This document shows, one piece after another, positions 5,266 through 11,933 of a stretch of DNA of 11,933 nt. Made by a program: the position numbers and the translations under genes. Origin of the DNA: DASPWV01 sp046726375 (GTDB lineage Bacteria; Acidobacteriota; Vicinamibacteria; Vicinamibacterales; UBA2999); contig JBKPAJ010000208.1 of assembly GCA_046726375.1 (NCBI GenBank), forward strand, positions 1 to 11,933, written 5' to 3'. The notes under the pieces are model-generated. The model saw only the letters and a program-made list of their open reading frames with translations. It was not told the DNA's origin and searched no databases. Each line of letters starts with the position of its first letter. The stretch's first letter is position 1.

Positions 5266-7899
5266 TCACTTGTACACAGCTCGCGCGACGTTCCACGCGT
5301 TCGCTTCGATGGCGAGCGGCCGCGACGCGTACTGACGTGGATACGCAACCAGGACGTCGCGTTTCTCCCCGGGCATCAGTTCGAAGTAGTTGTCATCCCA
5401 GAACACCGGTAGGGGCTCCTCTCCACTGGCTGGATCGATCAGCTTCAAGTGGATCTGAAAGGCCAGCGAACGGCCCGTGTTCTCGACCGTCACGATCGAG
5501 GCGGCCTCCTCCGCCGAATCAGCCGCTCGACGGGTGACGGCGAGCGCGGTCGCGGGAAGCTTCGAGAGCTCCGTCATGTCCGCATGACGAACGGTTGGCG
5601 TGTAGTACCACTTCGTGCCGGATTCATCGAGGACATCGGGTTTCGTCGAGAGCCAATAGAAGTTGGTCGACAGAAACTTCGAAGAGGAATCCGCGAGCGA
5701 AAGGCGGAGGAAGTAAGTCGTCGACGATCCTTCAGGCACTGGGACAGTGAAGGTGCGCGCGACCGCATCCGCGGCGACATCGACCCTATCGTCGCGCGAG
5801 AACTTCTGCTGCAGCTGCAGGTCGAAGACCTGCGCTGATACCTTCAACCCTTTGAATCCTTCCTGCCGATCGTTCACCACCGACACGCTTCCATCGTCGT
5901 ACGAATACTGCACGTGCAACGCTTCGCACGCCTTCTTCGTGCCGTAGTAGCCGCCGCCGGGTCTCAAGAAGTAGTCGTAAAGATGCCAGATCATCGACGG
6001 CCATGCGTTGTTCAACATCCACTGGATCACGCCCGTCGACGTGTACTTGTTGCGTCCGTAGGCCTCGAACATTGCCCGTTGCCCTTCGTAGGCGAGCGCC
6101 TGCGCTTTGCGGGCGTAGTCCTCGACACTCGCTGCCGATCCATATCGCGCCTGCAGTGCGTCGGTGAAAAGCTTGAGGTCCTTGAACTCGTCGCCGCCTG
6201 CATGGAACGTCCAGAACTCGTTTATCGGCCAGAGCCGGTCGCGCGGCATCATCGCCTGCAGGCTTTCGATGGGCGGCACCGCCGCCCCTGGTCCGACTTC
6301 GGTCGCGAACCCGAACGCGCCGCCGTTCTTCTTGTCGGTAAGCCAGTACGACGGCGGAACGTAGTCGTAGGGCCCGCGCATCTTCACGCCGCTCGGCCCG
6401 GTCGTCGGGCCCGGCTGCTCAGTGGCGCTGGAGAGGATCGGCTTTGGCCATCCGAGGTCCTTCAGAACGTTCAGATAGTCCTGTTCGACTTTCGCAACGG
6501 GAGGAAAGTCGCTGCCGTTCAGCCACACGAGCACGCTCGGATGATTCCGCAACCGCAGAAGCTGATCGCGAAGCGACGCCGGACCGACCCGATAGTCCTC
6601 TTCATCCCATTCCTTCCACTTCTCCCACTGGTCGCAGCAGCACCAACCGGCCATGATGAGGATGCCGTAGCGATCGGCGAGATCGTAGAATTCGTCGGTT
6701 TCGAGCTTTCCCTCGAGACGGATCGTGTTCAGCCCCATCTCGCGCGTGTAGCGGAGCTCCGCTTCGAGGCGCTCAGTCGTCTTCGGCCGCAGCAACATGT
6801 CGGACGCCCATCCGCCGCCCCGAATCAGAATCGGCTTGCCATTGACTTTGAAGAGCCGGTGCCCTTCGGGTGTGAGCTCGGAGGTCATCTGCTGAATGCC
6901 GAACGTGACCTGCTCACGATCTGACGGCCCCTGCGGCGTTTCCGCGGTCAACGTCATCGTGTAGAGATTCTGGGGTCCCATGCGGTACGGCCACCACACG
7001 CGCGGGTTGTCGATGGTCAGCGCTTTGACGCGATCGGGTGTGAACGTGACGATGCGGTGCTCGCGTGCGGCGAGCGTCACCGTCTGGTCGAACGTGACCG
7101 ATCCGATTGCGCCGCGGAGCGTGCCAGTGACGGGTGAGTCCGTCGTGTTCCTCACGCCAGCCATCACCGTCAGCGCCGCGCGCTTCAGCAATGGCAGGTC
7201 GAGACGGGGCGACACGAACGGATGCTCGATCGCAATTGGCCCGCTGTCGGTCAGGAACACGTCTCCCCACAGCCCCATGTTCTTGTCGGCGGGTGTGGGG
7301 TTCCAATCGACCCACATGATCGCGAGATCGTGCGGCTCCGGCCCGATCACCTCCACCGCGACGGCGTTCGGGCCTGTCGCGCGAATCAGCCGTGTGATGT
7401 CGAACCGGTAGCGACGAAAGGCGCCGACGACATCGGTCGCCGCCGCAATCCGCTCGCCGTTTATCCAGATGTTCGCCCGGTAATTGATGCCGTTGAAGTT
7501 TATGCAGATCGTGCGCTTCGCCCGGTCCGGGGGCAGCGTGAACTCGGTCCGGTACCACCATGGCTGTTTGAAGGGACTGTCCGCAGGCGTGGGCAACAAC
7601 GTGAACCGCTCGCCAATGGGGTAGGTCGTGCCGGGAATCTGCCGCAGGTTCATCCCGAAGTACGGGTCGGGATACTGGCCGTTTTGCACGAGCGCACCGA
7701 CGACCGTGTTCGGGATGGCAACCTTGTGCCAGCGACTGATGTCGAAGCCGGGCTGCGAAATCGCCGCTCCGCCGCCAGAAATGTGCGCCGCGGATTGAAT
7801 GGCCCATCCATCCTTCAACGGAATTCGCGCGGCTTGATCCGCGCCCGCGAGACCCGGTTCGCAAACGAGCATCACGACCAACACACCCAAGACTCGCAT
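5266..7899 (-). CDS. csxA: Exo-beta-D-glucosaminidase, GH2 (CsxA-like)
   Basis: This 877-residue secreted enzyme is predicted to release glucosamine from the non-reducing end of chitosan oligomers. Residues 1-20 are a signal peptide ending L-A-G-A. A sugar-binding jelly-roll domain (about 30-220) and an immunoglobulin-like domain (about 225-335) precede the TIM barrel (about 340-640), and beta-sandwich domains fill the rest. The barrel contains G-G-G-W-A-S-D-M-L, N-T-I-R-L-E-G-K and W-C-C-C-D-Q-W-E, the usual stretch of this subfamily. In place of the common GH2 Asn-Glu it has N-G-S-D; Asp464 matches the acid/base Asp469 of Amycolatopsis CsxA. Glu534 in F-A-T-E matches nucleophile Glu541. The run G-V-I-Q-W-M-L-N-N-A-W-P-S is also typical. 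GGAGGAA precedes the start by 7 bases. It is first in the operon with the permease and the selenoprotein and is divergent from the ROK regulator. The gene symbol is by similarity only. Confidence 0.93.
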   Translation of the reverse strand: MRVLGVLVVMLVCEPGLAGADQAARIPLKDGWAIQSAAHISGGGAAISQPGFDISRWHKVAIPNTVVGALVQNGQYPDPYFGMNLRQIPGTTYPIGERFTLLPTPADSPFKQPWWYRTEFTLPPDRAKRTICINFNGINYRANIWINGERIAAATDVVGAFRRYRFDITRLIRATGPNAVAVEVIGPEPHDLAIMWVDWNPTPADKNMGLWGDVFLTDSGPIAIEHPFVSPRLDLPLLKRAALTVMAGVRNTTDSPVTGTLRGAIGSVTFDQTVTLAAREHRIVTFTPDRVKALTIDNPRVWWPYRMGPQNLYTMTLTAETPQGPSDREQVTFGIQQMTSELTPEGHRLFKVNGKPILIRGGGWASDMLLRPKTTERLEAELRYTREMGLNTIRLEGKLETDEFYDLADRYGILIMAGWCCCDQWEKWKEWDEEDYRVGPASLRDQLLRLRNHPSVLVWLNGSDFPPVAKVEQDYLNVLKDLGWPKPILSSATEQPGPTTGPSGVKMRGPYDYVPPSYWLTDKKNGGAFGFATEVGPGAAVPPIESLQAMMPRDRLWPINEFWTFHAGGDEFKDLKLFTDALQARYGSAASVEDYARKAQALAYEGQRAMFEAYGRNKYTSTGVIQWMLNNAWPSMIWHLYDYFLRPGGGYYGTKKACEALHVQYSYDDGSVSVVNDRQEGFKGLKVSAQVFDLQLQQKFSRDDRVDVAADAVARTFTVPVPEGSSTTYFLRLSLADSSSKFLSTNFYWLSTKPDVLDESGTKWYYTPTVRHADMTELSKLPATALAVTRRAADSAEEAASIVTVENTGRSLAFQIHLKLIDPASGEEPLPVFWDDNYFELMPGEKRDVLVAYPRQYASRPLAIEANAWNVARAVYK

Positions 7900-8022
7900 C
7901 CAGCCGTTCCTCCAATCGCGAGCAGGTTAGCCGCATGTTCTCGGAATGGCAAGCTTAATTAAGGCATTTAAAAATCATTGCGAGGGCAATCGCATCTCTC
8001 ATACACTCGCAATGGTCTAGCC
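7900..8022. promoter_or_regulatory. Divergent promoter region between the GH2 operon and the ROK gene
   Basis: This intergenic region separates two divergent transcription units. It holds the GH2 ribosome site (GGAGGAA, complement of 7907-7913) and an A+T-rich core at about 7950-7975 (AAGCTTAATTAAGG then CATTTAAAAATCA), the likeliest place for promoter -10 elements in either direction. I could not assign clear -35/-10 pairs. An inverted repeat at 7976-8014 lies between this core and the ROK start. Confidence 0.5.
7976..8014. promoter_or_regulatory. Candidate ROK operator: perfect 9-base inverted repeat
   Basis: CATTGCGAG (7976-7984) is repeated as its exact complement CTCGCAATG (8006-8014), with 21 bases between. 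The left arm overlaps a smaller palindrome, GCGA to TCGC (7980-7993). The arms lie about three helix turns apart and just before the ROK start, so binding by the ROK dimer could repress its own gene and the divergent GH2 operon. This is inference from position and symmetry. Confidence 0.4.
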
Positions 8023-9252
8023 ATGCCAGTGGGGAGTTCCAGCTCAGTGCGCCAGCCGCTGGTCGCGAAAGAAGCCGCGAGGGACGCTGCGCATCTGCGC
8101 CGTTTGAACCTCGAACGCGTGCTCGCCGCTTCGATGGCACGCGAAGGTCCATTCACACGCGCCGAGTTGATCGAGGAGACCGGTTTGTCGGCGCCGACCG
8201 TCGGAAGCCTGGCGTCTCAGCTGATTCGGATGGGACTCCTCACCGATCTCGGCGCCGGTCCGTCGCGCGGCGGACGGCGTCCTGCGCGGATGGAATTCAA
8301 CGCACGTCATGGATTTCTCGCCGGCATCGATCTCGGACCGACGCGCACGCGCCTGGGTCTGGCCGACGTGCGTGGCGAGCTGCTGGCCAGGCGAATCGTG
8401 CCAACGCCTCAGGATATGGAACCGGCCGAGCTCCTGGCATCGCTGGCGCACGACGTCCGCGCGATGATGCGCGAAACGGATGTGCCCGCGTCGAAGCTGC
8501 TGGTGGTCGGAGCGGGGGCGCCTGGCGCAGTCGATCCCTCACGCGGCATGGTGGTCGCGCTTGCGCCGAACCTGAAAGGCTGGTCGAAGGTGCCGATGGC
8601 CTCGATCCTCCGCCGCGCGCTCGGCGCCACCGTCGTGGTCGACAACGACGTCAACCTGGCGATTCTCGGCGAGCACTGGAAGGGGGTGGCGCGCGGTCAC
8701 AACGCTTGCGCGTTTCTTTCATTTGGAACGGGCGTCGGCGCGGGGATCATGATCAAGGGGCAGGTCTACCACGGTCATCAGTTCCTCGCCGGGGAGATCA
8801 GCCTCATGTGCATGGGGCCACGATACGTCGACAAAGAGTTCGGATCACACGGCTGCCTCGAAACGCTCGCCGGTCTTGGCGCGCTGAAGCAGCGTTGGCG
8901 GCCCGAGCGAAGCGACCGTGAGGAGTGGCTGGCGGACCTGTTCCGCGCGGCGGAGTCCGGCGACAGCGTCGCGCAGAGTGCCGTCGACGAAGTGGGCACG
9001 TTCATCGGGATAGCGGCCGCCAACGTCTGCTCGGTGCTCGACCCGTCAATCGTCGTACTCGGCGGGTCGCTCATCGCTCAAGGTGAGCCGCTCGTCGAGC
9101 GCGCCCGGCGCGTCGTCGCGCGCGTGGTGCCAACGCCGCCGCCGATTGTGGCGTCGAGTCTGGACAAGGACGCGCCGCTCTGGGGCAGCCTGCTCCTGGC
9201 CGCGACTGAAGCGCGCCAGCGGCTGCGTCAACTGCTCGTGCACGCGCGCTAA
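8023..9252 (+). CDS. ROK-family transcriptional regulator (NagC/XylR type)
   Basis: This 409-residue protein has an N-terminal winged helix-turn-helix (about 25-85; F-T-R-A-E-L-I-E-E-T-G-L-S-A-P-T-V followed by the wing) joined to a ROK sugar-kinase-like domain from about residue 98. The kinase-like part shows G-I-D-L-G-P-T-R-T-R, G-A-G-A-P-G-A-V, V-D-N-D-V-N-L-A (the catalytic-type Asp) and F-G-T-G-V-G-A-G. ROK regulators bind a sugar or sugar phosphate and leave DNA. The usual zinc cluster (Cys-x-Cys-Gly-x-x-Gly-Cys with an upstream His) is mostly absent: the segment reads G-E-I-S-L-M-C-M-G and later G-S-H-G-C-L-E. I chose ATG 8023; TTG at 7978 is in frame but would fall inside the inverted repeat. 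No clear ribosome site precedes 8023. The gene is divergent from the GH2 operon and 38 bases upstream of the GH3 gene, so it probably controls both units; glucosamine or a chitooligosaccharide is a reasonable guess for the inducer. Confidence 0.9.
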   Translation: MPVGSSSSVRQPLVAKEAARDAAHLRRLNLERVLAASMAREGPFTRAELIEETGLSAPTVGSLASQLIRMGLLTDLGAGPSRGGRRPARMEFNARHGFLAGIDLGPTRTRLGLADVRGELLARRIVPTPQDMEPAELLASLAHDVRAMMRETDVPASKLLVVGAGAPGAVDPSRGMVVALAPNLKGWSKVPMASILRRALGATVVVDNDVNLAILGEHWKGVARGHNACAFLSFGTGVGAGIMIKGQVYHGHQFLAGEISLMCMGPRYVDKEFGSHGCLETLAGLGALKQRWRPERSDREEWLADLFRAAESGDSVAQSAVDEVGTFIGIAAANVCSVLDPSIVVLGGSLIAQGEPLVERARRVVARVVPTPPPIVASSLDKDAPLWGSLLLAATEARQRLRQLLVHAR

Positions 9253-9290
9253 ATCGCCGTGATCCGCGAGCCCGAACACGGAGAACACAC

Positions 9291-11120
9291 ATGACCGCAC
9301 CGGTGTCCGGTTGGCTCGCTGTCGCGATGGCGGCAGGACTGCTCACCACGTTCGTCGAGTCCGGACACAGCGTCCAGGCCGGCTACAAAGACAAGTCGCT
9401 CCCGGTCGACAAGCGAGTCGACGACCTGCTCTCGCGAATGACGCTCGACGAGAAAATCGGTCAGATGACGCAGGCCGATCACTCTTTCCTGAAATCCCCG
9501 GATGACGTTGCCATACTATTCCTCGGATCCGTACTGAGTGGCGGCGACTCGGAGCTGCCTGACGTATCGCCGCGCGGTTGGGCGGCATTTACCGAATCGC
9601 TTCAGAAACGCGCGCTCGCCACGCGCCTCGGGATTCCGATCATCTACGGCATCGACGCCGTGCACGGCCACAGCAACGTGAAGGGGGCCGTGGTGTTTCC
9701 GCACAACATCGGCATGGGCTGTACGCGCGACCCGAAGATCGTCGAAGAGGCCGCGCGCGTCACCGCGGCGGAGATCTCGGGGACCGGAATGCACTGGGAC
9801 TTCGCGCCATGCATCGCCGTGCCCCAGGACGAGAGATGGGGACGGACCTACGAAGGATTTGGCGAGACGGCGGAGCTCGCCGAATCCTTGGGCAGCGCCG
9901 CCGTGCGTGGTCTTCAAGGCTCGGACATGTCGACGCCGGGGCGCGTGCTGGCGACCGCGAAGCACTTCGTCGGCGACGGCGGCACCCGTGACGGCGTCGA
10001 CCGCGGAGATACAGTCGTCGACGAAGCGACGCTCAGAAAGCTGCACATGGCGGGATACGTCGCCGCGATCAAGGCGGGCGTGGGCTCGGTCATGGTTTCC
10101 TACAACAGCTGGAACGGCGAGAAGATGCACGGCAATCGTCGTCTCATCACCGACTTTCTGAAAGGGGAGCTCGGGTTCCGCGGAATTGTGGTCTCCGACT
10201 GGAACGGGATCGACGAGCTCCCCGGTGATCCGCTGCAGCACATCGAGCGCGCGGTCAACGCGGGCATCGACATGATGATGGTGCCCGATAAGTACCGCGA
10301 GTTCATCGACGGCCTGAAGAAGAACGTCAACGACGGAAAGGTGCCGCTCGCACGCATCGACGATGCCGTCCGGCGGATTCTGACGATCAAGTTCAGGCTG
10401 GGGCTGTTCGAACGACCGAACGGCGACCCATCGCAGCTCGCGAAGATCGGATCGGCCGAGCATCGTGCCGTCGCAAGGCAGGCCGTCCGCCAGTCGCAGG
10501 TGCTGCTGGTGAACAAGAGCCACGCGCTGCCGCTCAAGCCTGCGTTGCAAAAGATCTTCGTTGGCGGGAAAGCAGCCGACGATCTCGGCCTGCAGTGCGG
10601 TGGTTGGACCATCTCCTGGCAGGGGGCGAGCGGGCGTCCGACCGACGGGACCACCGCCCTCGAAGCCATAAAGAAGACGGTGCCGAACGCGGAAGTCACC
10701 TACGACCCCTCGGGCAAACCGTCCGCCGGTGCACAGGTTGCGGTCATCGTCATCGGCGAGAAGCCCTACGCCGAGATGAAGGGCGATCGAAAAGATCTGA
10801 GCCTCGACCCCGCCGACATCGAGGCCGTCAAGACGGCAAAGCGCGCGGGCATCCCGGTCGTTGTCGTGCTCTTCTCGGGCCGGCCGCTGATTCTGGAGCC
10901 GATCCTGGGCGACCTCGACGCGCTCATCGCGGCGTGGCTGCCCGGAACGGAAGGAGAGGGGATCACCGACGTGTTGTTCGGCAAGTTCAACCCCACCGGC
11001 CGTCTCAGCGTCACGTGGCCGAAGACGATGGCGCAGGTGCCAATCAATGTGGGCGTCAGCGGTGAGAAGCCGCAAGGCGCACAGTTCGATTACGGGTTCG
11101 GATTGAGCTACGGGAAGTGA
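9291..11120 (+). CDS. GH3 beta-glucosidase/exo-beta-glucanase, secreted
   Basis: This 609-residue glycoside hydrolase family 3 enzyme has the two-domain layout of barley ExoI-type glucan exohydrolases, without the fibronectin-like third domain of many larger members. A hydrophobic N-terminus (about 1-30) suggests export. The first domain carries D-D-L-L-S-R-M-T-L-D-E-K-I-G-Q-M, A-K-H-F-V-G-D-G-G-T (substrate-binding Lys224-His225) and I-V-V-S-D-W-N-G, where Asp303 is the expected nucleophile. The second domain contains G-E-K-P-Y-A-E-M-K-G-D; Glu495 is the likely acid/base by analogy with ExoI, and Glu490 the alternative. K-H-F-V rather than the K-H-F-P-G-H-G of NagZ argues against a beta-N-acetylglucosaminidase. 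The start has CGGAGAA a few bases upstream and follows the ROK stop by 38 bases, so the two are probably cotranscribed. The natural substrate is not shown by the sequence. Confidence 0.92.
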   Translation: MTAPVSGWLAVAMAAGLLTTFVESGHSVQAGYKDKSLPVDKRVDDLLSRMTLDEKIGQMTQADHSFLKSPDDVAILFLGSVLSGGDSELPDVSPRGWAAFTESLQKRALATRLGIPIIYGIDAVHGHSNVKGAVVFPHNIGMGCTRDPKIVEEAARVTAAEISGTGMHWDFAPCIAVPQDERWGRTYEGFGETAELAESLGSAAVRGLQGSDMSTPGRVLATAKHFVGDGGTRDGVDRGDTVVDEATLRKLHMAGYVAAIKAGVGSVMVSYNSWNGEKMHGNRRLITDFLKGELGFRGIVVSDWNGIDELPGDPLQHIERAVNAGIDMMMVPDKYREFIDGLKKNVNDGKVPLARIDDAVRRILTIKFRLGLFERPNGDPSQLAKIGSAEHRAVARQAVRQSQVLLVNKSHALPLKPALQKIFVGGKAADDLGLQCGGWTISWQGASGRPTDGTTALEAIKKTVPNAEVTYDPSGKPSAGAQVAVIVIGEKPYAEMKGDRKDLSLDPADIEAVKTAKRAGIPVVVVLFSGRPLILEPILGDLDALIAAWLPGTEGEGITDVLFGKFNPTGRLSVTWPKTMAQVPINVGVSGEKPQGAQFDYGFGLSYGK

Positions 11121-11246
11121 ATCGAGTCGCGGTCCGCTCGGGCCTGTCCCCTTGGGGGATCCGTCGCGGCGGTTGTGGTGATGCGAAGCCGATTCACGAA
11201 GTTGGGGTGGGGAATCGCACGTCGCCGGCTTGGCTGGTCAAACGCC

Positions 11247-11267
11247 CCAGCGGCCAGCGGTCAGCGG
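11247..11267 (+). repeat. Three tandem heptamers before the YdjC-like gene
   Basis: CCAGCGG, CCAGCGG and TCAGCGG follow one another directly in the 171-base gap between the GH3 and YdjC-like genes. The copy number is small; this may be a slippage product or a minor regulatory repeat. Otherwise the gap shows nothing I can name. Confidence 0.35.
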
Positions 11268-11291
11268 AAAGCGACAGTTAGAAAGGACCAC

Positions 11292-11933
11292 ATGATTCGC
11301 CTCGGAACAATCGTCATCGCCGCGGCCCTCGTCACAACCGCGACGGCGCAGCAGAAGCCGCCGTTGCAAGCGCGGCTCGGCTACGCGCCCGACGCGCGCC
11401 TGCTTGTGATTCACGCCGACGATCTCGGCATGTCGCACGCGGTCAACCGCGCGACGCTCGAAGCACTGGAACGCAAATGGATCACGTCCTCGAGCATCCT
11501 CGTGCCCTGTCCGTGGTTTCCCGAGGTTGCTCGATGGGCTCGCGAACACCCGGACGCGGATCTCGGCATCCATCTCGCGGTGAATAGCGAATGGACGGGA
11601 TTTCGCTGGGGTCCGCTGAGTCCACGCAACGCCGTGTCGTCGCTGCTCGACAAGGACGGATATCTACCACTTCTCGAAGACGAGGTGGTCGCGCAGGCCA
11701 AGGCGGCCGAGATCGAGCAGGAGCTCCACGCGCAGGTCGACAAGGCGATGGCGGCGGGTGTGAAGCTGACGCACCTCGATTCGCATATGGCTACGCTGTT
11801 CCGAAAACCGGAGTTTCTCCAGGTCTATCGCCGTATCGGTCAGCACTACAAGCTGCCGGTGCTGCTCGAACGTCTTGGCGATCGCGGCGGCGAGCAGTCG
11901 CCGTGGGCCAGCGGTGGGGAGGATGCGCTCGTC
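11292..11933 (+). CDS. YdjC/ChbG-like carbohydrate deacetylase, secreted, cut by the window edge
   Basis: This frame is open from ATG 11292, with AAAGGA five bases upstream, to the last base: 214 residues and no stop, so the C-terminus lies outside the window. Residues 1-19 form a signal peptide ending T-A-T-A before Q-Q-K. The YdjC family signatures are H-A-D-D-L-G-M-S (41-48; the Asp pair is metal and catalytic), L-G-I-H-L-A-V (91-97) and T-H-L-D-S-H-M (160-166; His161 and His165 as expected metal ligands). The best-known member, ChbG, removes an acetyl group from chitobiose and chitotriose in the cytoplasm; this one appears exported. It lies 171 bases after the GH3 gene on the same strand, possibly in the same transcript. 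Its company with a GH2 glucosaminidase fits chitooligosaccharide use, although YdjC proteins of other substrate range exist. Confidence 0.88.
   Translation, partial: MIRLGTIVIAAALVTTATAQQKPPLQARLGYAPDARLLVIHADDLGMSHAVNRATLEALERKWITSSSILVPCPWFPEVARWAREHPDADLGIHLAVNSEWTGFRWGPLSPRNAVSSLLDKDGYLPLLEDEVVAQAKAAEIEQELHAQVDKAMAAGVKLTHLDSHMATLFRKPEFLQVYRRIGQHYKLPVLLERLGDRGGEQSPWASGGEDALV

Noticed and set aside
5914..7936. Long open frames on both strands overlapping the GH2 gene (plus 5914-6924, minus 6914-7936)
   Set aside because: The GH2 frame has catalytic motifs throughout; the others are codon-bias shadows.
9516..11075. Minus-strand open frame of 519 codons opposite the GH3 gene
   Set aside because: It is long but antisense to an intact GH3 enzyme, has no family motifs, and has the Arg/His/Asp-rich composition typical of shadow frames in high-GC DNA.
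11146..11160. CCCC-TT-GGGG as a terminator after the GH3 gene
   Set aside because: The loop would be only two bases and no T-run follows, so a working intrinsic terminator is not supported.

Overview
This is a high-GC bacterial window with dense coding, most genes in two divergent blocks. The gene families (an acidobacterial-style integrase relic, a GH2 exo-glucosaminidase, a ROK regulator, a GH3 enzyme and secreted YdjC/GSDH proteins) suggest a soil or sediment polysaccharide degrader, perhaps an Acidobacteriota of the Vicinamibacteria type. That lineage call is an inference from recollection of protein families, not a search.

Layout. Bases 1-605 (minus) hold the 5' part of a decayed DDE transposase/integrase gene that runs off the left edge. 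Bases 686-2653 (minus) encode a secreted PQQ-type glucose/sorbosone dehydrogenase propeller with a CHRD domain nested inside it; its frame is broken by two compensating indels. Bases 2654-3160 contain no gene. They hold a 3' fragment resembling tRNA-Pro, a degenerate second copy of its end, and an interrupted inverted repeat. Bases 3161-7899 (minus) form a tight three-gene operon: GH2 exo-beta-D-glucosaminidase, APC-family permease, and a membrane-anchored thioredoxin-fold protein of the iodothyronine-deiodinase type. From a divergent intergenic region with an inverted repeat, the plus strand carries a ROK regulator (8023-9252), a GH3 beta-glucosidase (9291-11120) and the start of a secreted YdjC/ChbG-like deacetylase (11292 to the right edge).

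The main result is the deiodinase-like gene. Simple ORF calling splits it into two pieces around an in-frame TGA at 3557-3559. The joined protein reads F-G-S-Y-T-(TGA)-P-P-F before the break and V-Y-I-R-E-A-H-P-S-D-A-W after it, the arrangement found around the catalytic selenocysteine of iodothyronine deiodinases. A hairpin with the spacing and loop expected of a bacterial SECIS follows the TGA. I read the gene as one 239-residue selenoprotein.

How the genes may work together (inference): the GH2 enzyme releases glucosamine from chitosan oligomers, the YdjC-like enzyme may deacetylate chitooligosaccharides, the GH3 enzyme cleaves other beta-glycosides, and the ROK protein may sense a sugar and control both divergent units. 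Why a deiodinase-like selenoprotein and an amino-acid-type permease share the glucosaminidase operon is not explained by known pathways.
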